A stretch of 64,000 nt of DNA, taken from positions 62,001 through 126,000 of the forward strand of contig NZ_FNCJ01000022.1 in NCBI RefSeq assembly GCF_900100735.1. Reading direction: 5' to 3'. A program made the translations under genes and the position numbers. The stretch is from Paraburkholderia phenazinium (GTDB lineage: Bacteria; Pseudomonadota; Gammaproteobacteria; Burkholderiales; Burkholderiaceae). The notes below the pieces were generated by a model. The model did no database searches. It was not told the DNA's origin and worked only from the letters and a program-made list of their open reading frames with translations. Of this stretch, positions 10,020 through 18,599 are shown in pieces; the stretch's first letter is position 1; each line of letters starts with the position of its first letter.

Positions 10020-10877
10020 TCAGCCGAGGGCAAGACGCGCTGCGAGCGCGCTCAGAGTCTCGGCGCACGGCGCGGCCACTTTCAGCGCCAGCAACGGATC
10101 GGCGCGGGTACGGCCAAGATTGATCGCGGCAACCGGCTTGCCCATCTTTTGCGCCCACACGCAGAAGCGATAGCCCGAATACACCATCAGCGACGAACCG
10201 ACCACCAGCATCGCATCCGCCGCCTCGAGCGCGTGTGTGGCGTCATCGACGGTCGTACGCGGCACGTTCTCGCCAAAGAACACCACCGACGGCTTCAGCA
10301 AACCACCGCACGCCGGACACGCCGGAATGCGGAAGCCGCCGAGATCGTGCCATTCGAGGTGCGCGTCGCCATCGGCGGCCGGTTCGGCGGCCACCTCGAG
10401 CAACGCGGGGTTGGCGGCTTCGAGGCTCTGCTGGATCGTTGCACGGGCATGCCGGGTGCCGCAATCGAGGCAGGTCACGGCGCCGATACTGCCGTGCAGC
10501 TCGATCACGTTGCCGCTGCCGGCACGTTGATGCAGACCGTCGACGTTCTGCGTCACCAGCGTCGGCACATGCCGGGCGGCCTCGAGCCGCGCCAGCGCCC
10601 GATGCGCGCCGTTCGGCTGAGCCTGCGCCACCACCGGCCAGCCGATCATGCTGCGCGCCCAATAGCGTTGGCGCGACGCCAGCGAGCCGAGGAACTCCTG
10701 CAAGGTGATCGGCGGCGAGCGCTTCCACTCGCCGTTGTCGTCGCGATAGCCGGGAATGCCGGAATCGGTGCTGATGCCTGCGCCGGACAGCACGAACAGA
10801 CGCGGATGGCGCTGCACGAAGTCATGCAGCGCGTCGACTGCGGGCGTTTCAACGAGGGCGGGCTGGAGGTCGGTCAT
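10020..10877 (-). CDS. NAD-dependent protein deacylase, Sir2 family (sirtuin)
   Basis: A 285-aa cytoplasmic sirtuin that removes acyl groups from lysines, consuming NAD+. The NAD-binding motif reads VLSGAGISTDSGIPGYR, TQNVDGLHQRAG and ELHGS carry the catalytic Asn, Asp and His, and the zinc site is formed by two pairs, CLDC and CPAC. Between the pairs lies an unusually long insertion of roughly 45 residues with an acidic centre. VVGSSLMVYSG completes the cofactor pocket. The ATG overlaps the stop of the preceding small gene as ATGA, so translation is coupled; GTG- and ATG-type starts further upstream would overlap that gene more. The overall form is that of class II bacterial sirtuins. Confidence 0.93.
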   Translation of the reverse strand: MTDLQPALVETPAVDALHDFVQRHPRLFVLSGAGISTDSGIPGYRDDNGEWKRSPPITLQEFLGSLASRQRYWARSMIGWPVVAQAQPNGAHRALARLEAARHVPTLVTQNVDGLHQRAGSGNVIELHGSIGAVTCLDCGTRHARATIQQSLEAANPALLEVAAEPAADGDAHLEWHDLGGFRIPACPACGGLLKPSVVFFGENVPRTTVDDATHALEAADAMLVVGSSLMVYSGYRFCVWAQKMGKPVAAINLGRTRADPLLALKVAAPCAETLSALAARLALG

Positions 10878-11083
10878 GGGCGGGGATGGCGTGCCTGCCA
10901 CTCAGCCAGCGCGGCTTCATAGCGTTCAAGAGCGTCCTCGTACAAATCGAAGATGCAAGGGCTGCAGCCGCTATGACAGCAATCGTCGAGGCCGGGGCGC
11001 ACGGGTTGAACCGGAGGTGGATCGTCGAGCGGGTTGTTCTGCGGCCGGTTGCGCAGTTTGTCCTTCGGCGAGGCTGGAGGCAC
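10874..11083 (-). CDS. Oxidoreductase-like domain protein (Cys-rich, OXLD1-type)
   Basis: A 69-aa protein whose core DDCCHSGCSPCIFDLYEDAL matches the oxidoreductase-like N-terminal domain (Pfam name), defined by a CCxxGCxxC cluster. The N-terminal 30 residues are Pro/Asn/Asp-rich and probably disordered; the C-terminal helix is Glu/Ala-rich. The cysteine cluster suggests metal or Fe-S binding, but the molecular role is not established. The start is GTG with a weak ribosome-binding site, so the true N-terminus could differ. Its stop codon overlaps the sirtuin start by 4 nt. Confidence 0.75.
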   Translation of the reverse strand: MPPASPKDKLRNRPQNNPLDDPPPVQPVRPGLDDCCHSGCSPCIFDLYEDALERYEAALAEWQARHPRP

Positions 11084-11199
11084 GGCTATATCCGGGTGAT
11101 ATGGAGCAGTCAGTATAAGTTGATCCAGTCCCCAGCGTGCAGTGCGGGCAGCGGCGACAGCGTTTCGTGGCCCCTACCCCACCCGCGTCAGCCCAGCCC

Positions 11200-11958
11200 T
11201 CACCCGCGCCCGACGAACGGCATCTTGCTCGCCATGATGGTCATGAACTGCACGTTCGCCGACAACGGCAGATCCACCATATGCAACACGGCGTCCGCGA
11301 CCAGTTCGACATCCATCAGCGGCTCGATCGCGATCTCGCCGTGGGCCTGCTTCACGCCCTGCGCCATCCGCGCGGCCAGTTCGGTGGCGGCGTTGCCGAT
11401 GTCGATCTGGCCGCAGCAGATATCGTAAGGGCGGCCATCGAGCGACACCGATTTGGTCAGCCCGGTGATGGCGTGCTTGGTCGATGTATAAGCAATGCTG
11501 TTGGGCCGCGGCGCATGCGCCGAGATCGAGCCGTTGTTGATGATGCGGCCGCCGCGCGGCGTCTGCGTTTTCATCATCCCGAAGGCCGCGCGGGTGCAGA
11601 GAAACACCCCGGTCAGATTGGTATCGACCACCGCGCGCCAGTCTTCGACGCTGAGCTCGTCGATCTCGACCGGCGGCGCACTGCGACCGGCATTGTTGAA
11701 CAGCACGTCGAGACGGCCGTAGCGCTTGCGTATTGCATCGAACAAAGCGGCGACGCTCGCCGCGTCGCTCACGTCGCAGGCCACGGCGAGCGCGTCCTCA
11801 CCGCGTTGCCGCGCCTCGTCGGCGAGCGCATCGAGCGGCGCCTGACGGCGCCCTGCCAGCACCACGCTATAGCCATGCGCGAGCAGCTTGCGCGCCGTCG
11901 CGAGGCCGATGCCGCTCCCCGCGCCGGTCACTAGCGCGATTTTGTCGATTGCCGTCAC
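11200..11958 (-). CDS. Short-chain dehydrogenase/reductase (SDR)
   Basis: A 252-aa classical SDR. The cofactor motif is TGAGSGIG near the N-terminus, LFNNAGRS is the NNAG structural motif, the catalytic Ser lies in NNGSISAH, and YTSTK is the YxxxK catalytic pair. An Arg-Arg after strand 2 (AGRRQAP) suggests NADP(H) preference. The substrate is unknown. It uses a GTG start with GAGGAG upstream. The OXLD1/sirtuin run lies downstream on the same strand, 116 bp away, and the KimA-like permease lies upstream, so it may be a single gene. Confidence 0.9.
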   Translation of the reverse strand: MTAIDKIALVTGAGSGIGLATARKLLAHGYSVVLAGRRQAPLDALADEARQRGEDALAVACDVSDAASVAALFDAIRKRYGRLDVLFNNAGRSAPPVEIDELSVEDWRAVVDTNLTGVFLCTRAAFGMMKTQTPRGGRIINNGSISAHAPRPNSIAYTSTKHAITGLTKSVSLDGRPYDICCGQIDIGNAATELAARMAQGVKQAHGEIAIEPLMDVELVADAVLHMVDLPLSANVQFMTIMASKMPFVGRG

Positions 11959-12067
11959 AACGTGTCTCCTCGCAGATCAGTAGCAGGCTTGCAACGTACC
12001 ACGTCTGCGCTTTGACGGCAGCGAAGCTCGCCTGCCGGCTCGGGTCCGGGAAGCGCTCACCGGACGC

Positions 12068-14038
12068 TCAGCCCACGTTCATCGGCAACAACACCATCTG
12101 CCTGCCCTGCTGATGCAGACGGGTCTGAATTTCGACAGGCGTCTGGTTATGCAGCCAGGCCGTCAGGAAGTTGACCCGTTTGAAGATCAGCTTGCTGGCA
12201 AAGCAAACGCTGTTCGGATACTCGTCCATGGTTGCGTCGGCAAGCTTCATAAACTCGATCACAGGGTGCGTGCCGAAGGCGATCCGGGAATCGGCGGCAA
12301 TGCCATGCTGGCGGCAAAAGCCGACGTAGTAGGCAAGCGATGCACCGATGGTCTGCTGCAAGCGCTGCAGGTTTTCTTCGCCCTCGTAGCTCTTCGCGTC
12401 CACTTCACCCACTGCGAGAAAGATGATGCTCTTGAAGTGGCCGGGAAACAGCCGGTTGACCCACAGCAGCGCATGCATGCTGGCGCCCCGGTGCTTGCCC
12501 ACCAGCAGGATCGCGGTAGGCTGCGACGGATCGGGCTTGAGCAGCGCCGCATCCTCCGTCTGCGCCGGCGGTGTGCCTGCAAACAGCGCATCCTCCTTGG
12601 CGAGTTGTGCACGCGTATCGCTGTAGTGGCGCTTGATAAGAAAGCACAGCGCGATCACTGCGCTAGTCACTAGTACAGTCAGCCAGCCGCCTTCCGTGAA
12701 TTTCTCGATCAAGGTAATCACGAGCACCGCGCTGGTCACTGTCAGCCCGATCGCGGACAGCACAAAGTGCCGCACCCAGCCCTGCTCGTGGCGATGTTTC
12801 CACCAGTAGGTGCACAAACCCAGCAACGACATGCTAAATGTCAAAAACACGTTGATGCTGTACAGCACCACGAGGATATCCACGTTGCCGCGCGTCCACA
12901 TCAGGATGGCGAGGCTGGAGACACCCATCACGACGATGCCGTTCTGCCGCACGAGGCGCGTCGACAGGTCGCGGAAATGACGCGGCACCCAGGAGTCGGC
13001 GGCCATGTTCGACAACACCGCCGGACCGTCGAGAAAGCCGGTTTGCGCACCCACCAGCAGCAGGCCCGCTTCGAAGGCGAGCACGGCGGCCAGCAACGCG
13101 TGACGCGCAAACGCCGAGCCGAGACCGAGATGGTCGATCACGCTGCCGAACACCACGGCGTTGAGCGTCTGTCCTTCAACCGGCTTCGCGTGCCACAGCA
13201 TGTAGAGCAGGATGATGCCGCCCGCCGTGAACGCCAGCGACGAAGCCATGTAGAACATCGTGGTCTTGCCGGCCGGCACGCGCGGCTCGGCCAGCATGTT
13301 GACGTTGTTCGACACCGCCTCGAGACCGGTATAGGTCCCGCCGCCCAGCGAGAACGCACGCATCAGCAGCGCGGCGACCACCAGTGGCCCGAGCGAATGC
13401 GACATGCTGTGCGCTTCGCCAACGGCGTTGGGCACGACGGCGGCCAGATTGCTGCCGTGCACGGCCACGCCGTAAACGATCAGCCCCAGATGCAGCACCA
13501 CGAAGCCCATGAAGATCGGCAGCAGGACCATGATCGATTCCCGCATGCCGCGAAAGTTGAGCCCGGTCATGAGCACGATCAGGATCAGTTCGGTCGCCAG
13601 CTTGAACTCCTGGGCGCCGACCGGCAACAGGCTGAAGAACGCATCGACGCCGCTCGCAAGCGACGTCGCCACCGTCAGCACATAGTCGACCAGCAGCGCC
13701 GCACCGGACACCAGTCCGGGACGAGGACCTAGCAGCGCTGTCGCGACCCGGTAGCCACCGCCGCCGGTCGGGAATAGCTCGATCACCTGGTTGTAGCCCA
13801 GCGCAATAACGAACACCGTCGCGGCGGTGGCGATCGCCAGGAAGAGCGCGAGCTGGGTGTGCTGGCCGAGCGCGAGAAACGCCTCTTCCGGCCCGTAGCA
13901 CGACGAAGACAAACCATCGGCCCCGAGTCCCACCCAAGCGAGTATCGGCGTGACCGCAATGGCATGGCGAGTGCGGGGATCGAGCGGATCGAGGGGCTTG
14001 CCGAAGAGTAACTGCCACACCTTGTTCACTGCTGTCAT
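12068..14038 (-). CDS. APC-superfamily permease related to KimA potassium importers
   Basis: A 656-aa inner-membrane protein with about 12 hydrophobic segments in its first 470 residues and a cytoplasmic C-terminal region of about 185 residues. The N-terminal block GLGADGLSSSCYGPEEA and the following QVIELFPTGGGGYRVA parallel the DALSS-YGPE and YPNGGGAYVV blocks of Bacillus KimA, a proton-coupled potassium importer. The C-terminal part (ILLVGKHRGASMHALLWVN) has a universal-stress-like look, as in that family. Potassium is therefore the likely substrate, though amino-acid transport cannot be excluded for an APC protein. The start has GGAGACGCC before ATG. It is divergent from the TonB receptor gene. 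Confidence 0.85.
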   Translation of the reverse strand: MTAVNKVWQLLFGKPLDPLDPRTRHAIAVTPILAWVGLGADGLSSSCYGPEEAFLALGQHTQLALFLAIATAATVFVIALGYNQVIELFPTGGGGYRVATALLGPRPGLVSGAALLVDYVLTVATSLASGVDAFFSLLPVGAQEFKLATELILIVLMTGLNFRGMRESIMVLLPIFMGFVVLHLGLIVYGVAVHGSNLAAVVPNAVGEAHSMSHSLGPLVVAALLMRAFSLGGGTYTGLEAVSNNVNMLAEPRVPAGKTTMFYMASSLAFTAGGIILLYMLWHAKPVEGQTLNAVVFGSVIDHLGLGSAFARHALLAAVLAFEAGLLLVGAQTGFLDGPAVLSNMAADSWVPRHFRDLSTRLVRQNGIVVMGVSSLAILMWTRGNVDILVVLYSINVFLTFSMSLLGLCTYWWKHRHEQGWVRHFVLSAIGLTVTSAVLVITLIEKFTEGGWLTVLVTSAVIALCFLIKRHYSDTRAQLAKEDALFAGTPPAQTEDAALLKPDPSQPTAILLVGKHRGASMHALLWVNRLFPGHFKSIIFLAVGEVDAKSYEGEENLQRLQQTIGASLAYYVGFCRQHGIAADSRIAFGTHPVIEFMKLADATMDEYPNSVCFASKLIFKRVNFLTAWLHNQTPVEIQTRLHQQGRQMVLLPMNVG

Positions 14039-14279
14039 GGCGTCTCCACGCGAGAGGTGTCGTCGGTGTTCTTCGCACTCGAAATGTAGGGCAGTTATCG
14101 GCCATCTGCCAGTCGGCGTTACCCCAAACGCTTAAAAAGGCACTCTGCCTCGCGCCGAAACTTGCGATCGCATTGCGTTGACCTGCCCAGCCTTTCAACT
14201 TGATTTCAATTCACCATCCAAAGCTTGTTCAGACTTTTCGCTGCGTGCGCGGCTTCACCAGACGAACGCGAATCCGTCA

Positions 14280-14307
14280 TTGCGGAAACAATTTGTTATG
14301 TTATAAC
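14280..14307 (+). promoter_or_regulatory. Putative sigma-70 promoter of the TonB receptor operon
   Basis: TTGCGG and TATAAC are separated by 16 bp, an acceptable -35/-10 pair. The -10 box lies inside the palindrome described next, so a bound repressor would block RNA polymerase. The implied leader is about 80 nt. Confidence 0.5.
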
Positions 14308-14309
14308 AT
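14298..14309. promoter_or_regulatory. Candidate Zur (zinc repressor) operator
   Basis: The perfect palindrome ATGTTATAACAT equals the core of the Zur operator described for alphaproteobacteria and resembles the half-sites of the gammaproteobacterial one. Flanking bases (TTTGTT on the left, CTCGAAA on the right) add partial symmetry. It overlaps the putative -10 box about 90 bp before the receptor start. Confidence 0.6.
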
Positions 14310-14396
14310 CTCGAAATTAACGCACCGGACTGACCTCTGACAGGGTGGACCACAGTCAGGCGCGGCAAGAGGATCTCCCACCCGCACAACAAGAAC

Positions 14397-16748
14397 ATGA
14401 AACATCACACACTCATCTCGCGTGCTGCGTTGCTGCTGTTTGCGCAGACGATTTCCCTGCATGTCCTCGCCGCCCCGGCGGGTGCGCCGATCGGCGGCAC
14501 CGTGACCGATACCCAGGGCCATGCGGTGGAAAACGCAGCCGTCTCGATCCAGGATGCCGACGGCCATACGCTTGCGCAAACCCACACCCGTCACGACGGC
14601 AGCTTCGTGCTGCCCGGCGTCCAGCCGGGTACCTATGCGGTCACCATCGGCGCAACGGGCTTCGGCGCCAATACCAGCATCGCCACGGTCGGCGACAGCA
14701 CGCCTGCCCCGCTGAAGGTAGCGCTCGAGAAAGGCACTGCGATGGACGTCAACGTTCAGGCACAGCGCCTCAATGTGGCCCGCAACGGCCTGCAGCCGGA
14801 GGTCGGCGCAAGCGTCTACCGCTTCACGCAAGCGGACATCCAGGCGCTGCCGCAAGGCGGCAACACGCCGATCAACCAGGTGCTGCTGCAGGCACCGGGC
14901 GTGGCCAACGATTCCTATGGACAGCTCCACGTGCGCGGCGACCACGCCGACCTGCAATACCGCATCAACGGCATCATCATTCCCGAGCCGATCAGCGGCT
15001 TCGGGCAATCGCTCGATACGCACATCATCGATCAGGTCAACCTGATTACCGGCGCGCTGCCGGCGCAATATGGCTATAAAACGGCGGGCATTGTCGACAT
15101 CACTACCAAGTCGGGCGACCTCGGCAACGGCGGCTCGGTCGATGTGTACGGCGGCAGCCACCAGACGCTGCAAAGCAGCGCCGACGTTTATGGCTCGCAA
15201 GGCGCGCTCAGCTACTTCTTCACCGGCACACTCGGCGTGAACAACCTCGGCATCGAAGCGCCGACCTCGGACGGCAGTCCGCTGCACGACCATACGCGCC
15301 AGGGCAACGGCTTCGGCTACCTGTCGTACATCATCAATCCGCTGACCCGCGTGACGTTGATGGTGGGCACCGCAGCCAACCAGTTCGAACTGCCGAATAC
15401 CCCGAGTCTGCCGACCAATTACGCGCTAGCCGGGCAGACGACGTTCAATTCCGCCAATCTCAACGAGACGCAATCGGAGCTGAACAACTTCGGCGTGCTG
15501 GCCTTGCAGGGCACCAACGGCGGCGCGCTCGACTATCAGGTCTCCCTGTTCACGCGCTATACGCGCACCCAGTTCAATCCCGACGCGATCGGCGATCTGA
15601 TGTTCAACGGAGTGGCCTCGAACGACTTCCGCAGCAACCAGGCGCAAGGCGTGCAGGCCGATACGACCTACCGCCTCAACGATGCGCACACACTGCGCGG
15701 CGGGCTGTGGGTCGAGCAGGAGCACGCCGTCTTCAACGACAGCGTCGCGGTGTTCCCGGCCGACGCCAACGGCAACCAGCTTTCGGATGTTCCGTTCAAC
15801 ATCAACGATTCGGGCGCCAGCACAGGCTACCTGTATAGCGCTTACCTGCAGGACGAATGGAAGCTCAGTAGCAAGCTGACCTTGAACTACGGCCTGCGTT
15901 ACGACGGCATGGACGAGTACGTGCACGCAAGCCAGTTGAGTCCGCGCATCGGCCTCGTGTTCCAGCCGACCAACGCCACCACATTGCACGCCGGTTACGC
16001 GCGCTACTTCACACCGCCTGACTTCGAACTGGTCTCAGCGTCGACCGTCACGCGCTTTAACGGCACCACCAACGCGAGCCAGGTGACCCAGGACAGCCCG
16101 GTGCAACCCGAGCGCAGCCACTATTTCGACATCGGCATCACGCAGCGCCTGACGCCCGCGCTGACCGTCGGCCTGGACGCGTACTACAAGATCGCCTCGA
16201 ACCTGCTTGACGAAGGCCAGTTCGGCACCGCGCTGATCTATACGCCGTTCAATTATCAATACGGCCGCGTGTATGGGCTCGAATTCACCACCAACTACAA
16301 ACAGGGCAACCTTTCCGCTTATCTGAATCTCGCGTATAGCCGCGCCCAGGGCAAGAACGTCGATTCGGCGCAGTTCAACTTCAGCGCCGCCGAGCTCTCG
16401 TATATCGCCAGCAACTGGGTGTTCCTCGATCACGACCAGCGCGTGACCGCTTCGCTCGGCGCGGCCTACGATCTGGGCCAGACCACCTTCACGGCGGATG
16501 CGATGGTCGGCAGCGGCTTGCGTAGCGGCTTTGCCAATACCGACAAGCTGCCGTGGTATGGGCAGCTCAATCTGGCCGTGATCGAGCATTTCAACGAACC
16601 GGTCGTCGGCAAATTCGACGCGCGCCTCGTGCTGATCAACGCGGTCAACAGCGTGTACGAACTGCGCGACGGTTCGGGAATCGGCGTCGAAGCGCCGCAA
16701 TACGGCCCGCAGCGCGCCATTTACGCCGGCATCACCAAGCGCTTCTGA
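14397..16748 (+). CDS. TonB-dependent outer-membrane receptor with N-terminal carboxypeptidase-regulatory-like domain
   Basis: A 783-aa outer-membrane receptor. A signal peptide (ending near LHVLAAPA) is followed by a carboxypeptidase-regulatory-like beta domain (about residues 30-110, GGTVTDTQGHAVENAAVSI). The plug comes next (about 125-235, including VLLQAPGVANDSYGQLHVRG and GALPAQYGYKTAGIVDITT), then a barrel ending in TKRF, the aromatic C-terminus needed for BAM insertion. Receptors of this kind import scarce metals, cobalamin or other ligands using TonB energy. No His-rich loop like that of ZnuD is visible. It is the first gene of an apparent four-gene operon with exbB, exbD and tonB, and the upstream Zur-like palindrome points to zinc or a zinc carrier as ligand (inference). 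Confidence 0.92.
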   Translation: MKHHTLISRAALLLFAQTISLHVLAAPAGAPIGGTVTDTQGHAVENAAVSIQDADGHTLAQTHTRHDGSFVLPGVQPGTYAVTIGATGFGANTSIATVGDSTPAPLKVALEKGTAMDVNVQAQRLNVARNGLQPEVGASVYRFTQADIQALPQGGNTPINQVLLQAPGVANDSYGQLHVRGDHADLQYRINGIIIPEPISGFGQSLDTHIIDQVNLITGALPAQYGYKTAGIVDITTKSGDLGNGGSVDVYGGSHQTLQSSADVYGSQGALSYFFTGTLGVNNLGIEAPTSDGSPLHDHTRQGNGFGYLSYIINPLTRVTLMVGTAANQFELPNTPSLPTNYALAGQTTFNSANLNETQSELNNFGVLALQGTNGGALDYQVSLFTRYTRTQFNPDAIGDLMFNGVASNDFRSNQAQGVQADTTYRLNDAHTLRGGLWVEQEHAVFNDSVAVFPADANGNQLSDVPFNINDSGASTGYLYSAYLQDEWKLSSKLTLNYGLRYDGMDEYVHASQLSPRIGLVFQPTNATTLHAGYARYFTPPDFELVSASTVTRFNGTTNASQVTQDSPVQPERSHYFDIGITQRLTPALTVGLDAYYKIASNLLDEGQFGTALIYTPFNYQYGRVYGLEFTTNYKQGNLSAYLNLAYSRAQGKNVDSAQFNFSAAELSYIASNWVFLDHDQRVTASLGAAYDLGQTTFTADAMVGSGLRSGFANTDKLPWYGQLNLAVIEHFNEPVVGKFDARLVLINAVNSVYELRDGSGIGVEAPQYGPQRAIYAGITKRF

Positions 16749-16791
16749 GCGCGCTGCTGCTGCCGGGAAAGCAACACGAAGGAGTCTGACC

Positions 16792-17397
16792 ATGAACGAC
16801 TGGACCAATCTCGCCGACGCAGCCCGTGTCGGCGGCTGGGTGATCTATCCGCTCACCGTGCTGGCGGTCATCGCGCTCGCCATCACGCTCGATCGCGCCT
16901 ATGCGTTCTGGAGGTTTGCTCGCATGCCGGGGACAACGGATAGCGCCCAGTTTCCCGGCCGCTTGCCGCAGCAGCATGCGTTCAGCCGTATCGGCCGCCT
17001 GCTCGACGACTCGCGTGCGCCGCTCTGGCGCATCGAAACGCGGGTCGAAGCCACCGCGACGCAGATCGAGCGCGACATGAGCCGCGGCCTGTGGCTGCTC
17101 GAAACCATCGTGACGGCAGCGCCGCTCCTGGGCCTGCTCGGCACGATTGTCGGCATGATGCATTCGTTCAAGCTGATCGGCGGCGATGGCCTCGTGAATC
17201 CATCCGGCGTCACCGGCGGCGTGGCGCAGGCGCTGATCGCCACCGCAATCGGTCTGGTGATCGCTCTGGTCGCGCTGTTTGCATTCAACTTCTTTTCGCG
17301 CCGCATCGACCGCTTGATGGATGAACTCGAATCGTTCGCCAACGAAGCGCTCAGCGACCTGCGCCTTGCCAGCGAACAGGGCGGACGGCCATCATGA
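16792..17397 (+). CDS. exbB: ExbB/TolQ/MotA-family proton channel subunit
   Basis: A 201-aa inner-membrane protein with three hydrophobic segments: near the N-terminus (WVIYPLTVLAVIALAITLD), in the middle (APLLGLLGTIVGMMHSF) and near the C-terminus (ATAIGLVIALVALFAFNFF). The central GLLGTIVGMM and the GGVAQALIATAIGL blocks are the MotA/TolQ/ExbB signature. With ExbD it forms the proton channel that energises TonB. It follows the receptor by 43 bp, has AAGGAG before ATG, and its stop codon overlaps the exbD start. At 201 aa it is a little shorter than E. coli ExbB, mainly in the cytoplasmic loop. Confidence 0.92.
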   Translation: MNDWTNLADAARVGGWVIYPLTVLAVIALAITLDRAYAFWRFARMPGTTDSAQFPGRLPQQHAFSRIGRLLDDSRAPLWRIETRVEATATQIERDMSRGLWLLETIVTAAPLLGLLGTIVGMMHSFKLIGGDGLVNPSGVTGGVAQALIATAIGLVIALVALFAFNFFSRRIDRLMDELESFANEALSDLRLASEQGGRPS

Positions 17398-17792
17398 AAC
17401 TGCGGCGCTCACGCCGCTCGAAGCGCGGCCGCATTGAGATCATTCCGATGATCGATGTAATGTTCTTTCTGCTGGCGACCTTCATGCTGACTTCGCTCGC
17501 CATGCAGCGCCTCGACGCCGTGCGGATCAATTTGCCGAACGGGCACGCGCAGCAGATGTCGCAAGATAAACCGCTGACGCTCTCGGTGAACCAGGCGAAT
17601 CAGGTGTTCGTCAATCAACAGGCGGTGCGGCTCGATCAGGTGACACCGACCATCGCTCGCCTGCTACGCCCCGGTGCCAATGTGGTGGTAGCAGCGGACG
17701 ATCACGCCTCGCATGGCGTCGTCGTGCAGGCCATGCTGGCGGCACGCCAGGCAGGTGCCGAACACTTCCTCGTCGCCGTGCATCGTGAGTAG
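17394..17792 (+). CDS. exbD: ExbD/TolR-family biopolymer transport protein
   Basis: A 132-aa protein with a short basic N-terminus (KLRRSRRSKRGR), a single membrane helix containing the essential aspartate (IIPMIDVMFFLLATFML) and a periplasmic domain. The Asp in PMIDV is the proton-carrying residue of ExbD. It forms the energising complex with ExbB and TonB. Its ATG overlaps the exbB stop (ATGA), and its own 3' end overlaps tonB by 8 nt, so the three genes are translated as one coupled unit. Confidence 0.92.
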   Translation: MKLRRSRRSKRGRIEIIPMIDVMFFLLATFMLTSLAMQRLDAVRINLPNGHAQQMSQDKPLTLSVNQANQVFVNQQAVRLDQVTPTIARLLRPGANVVVAADDHASHGVVVQAMLAARQAGAEHFLVAVHRE

Positions 17793-18561
17793 CGGCTTGC
17801 AACGGCTGTTGTCGCTCGCCGACCGGGAGCGCATCAGGTTCACGCTCGCGCTCGCGCTGGCTGCCGTGCTGTGTCTCGCGCTGCTGGCGCGTTCCGTGGG
17901 CTGGCTCACGAACCGCGAACCAGCGCCGCAGGTGCCGAAGCCGATGGAGATGCAACTCGTCGAACTAGCGCCACTGGTGCCGTCGCCTGTTCTGCGGCCT
18001 GCTGCGCCGCCCTCGCCCATCATGCCGGCCACGCATGCAGCGACGCCGGCCACCGTGAAACTCATGCCGCGCGAAGCGCAGCTCGCGCATGCGGCCGCGC
18101 CGCTGCGTGCCCCTGCTCCGCAACCGCACGAAGAAGCCCGTGCGCCGATGCCTGAGCCTGTCGCTCGCGATCAACCCGTGACGTCTTCGACGCAAGCGCA
18201 AGCGCCCGCCGCCGTCTCCGTCGCGCAGGCTGCCTCAGCCACATCGGCATCGTCGGGCAGCGTGAACTCCACTGCGCCGTCCCCGCCCTCCGGCAGCACC
18301 CAGGCGCGCCTTCTCTCGCAACCGGTGCCCGTGCTGCCCGACGACCTACGCGAACAAGGCTATCAGGTGACGGCGATCGCGCATTTCAAGGTGCATCCCG
18401 ACGGAACGTTCGACGTCGAACTGGTTAAGCCCACGCAAAATCCGCGGCTCAACCAGATTCTGCTGGAGACGCTGCATCGCTGGCGCTTCTTTCCAGCGAT
18501 GGAAAACGGCCATCCGGTAGAAAGCGATCAGGATGTGCGGGTGCACTTCTCCGTGAGCTGA
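17785..18561 (+). CDS. tonB: TonB-family energy transducer
   Basis: A 258-aa protein with an N-terminal membrane anchor (RFTLALALAAVLCLALLA), a long Pro/Ala-rich periplasmic spacer (about residues 60-175) and a TonB C-terminal domain (about 175-258, beginning near QPVPVLPDDLREQGYQ and including LLETLHRWRFFPAMENG). It links the ExbB/ExbD proton channel to the receptor's TonB box. The GTG start lies inside exbD and gives an 8-nt overlap; a longer open frame reaching further into exbD has no ribosome-binding site and would push the anchor inward. Its place directly behind one receptor suggests a dedicated TonB rather than the general one. Confidence 0.88.
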   Translation: MSSGLQRLLSLADRERIRFTLALALAAVLCLALLARSVGWLTNREPAPQVPKPMEMQLVELAPLVPSPVLRPAAPPSPIMPATHAATPATVKLMPREAQLAHAAAPLRAPAPQPHEEARAPMPEPVARDQPVTSSTQAQAPAAVSVAQAASATSASSGSVNSTAPSPPSGSTQARLLSQPVPVLPDDLREQGYQVTAIAHFKVHPDGTFDVELVKPTQNPRLNQILLETLHRWRFFPAMENGHPVESDQDVRVHFSVS

Positions 18562-18599
18562 CCGGCTACGCGCAACCGTTCGGAACGATATGACAAGGA

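Larger units (their letters stand above)
14039..14396. other. Intergenic region with the TonB-operon control region
   Basis: A 358-bp divergent spacer between the permease and the TonB receptor gene. It holds a 12-bp palindrome overlapping a plausible promoter (listed separately). The half facing the permease shows no clear motif. Confidence 0.6.

Noticed and set aside
14039..14279. Possible riboswitch in the leader of the KimA-like gene
   Set aside because: No conserved ydaO-type pattern or strong stems could be recognised in the 240 bp before the start.
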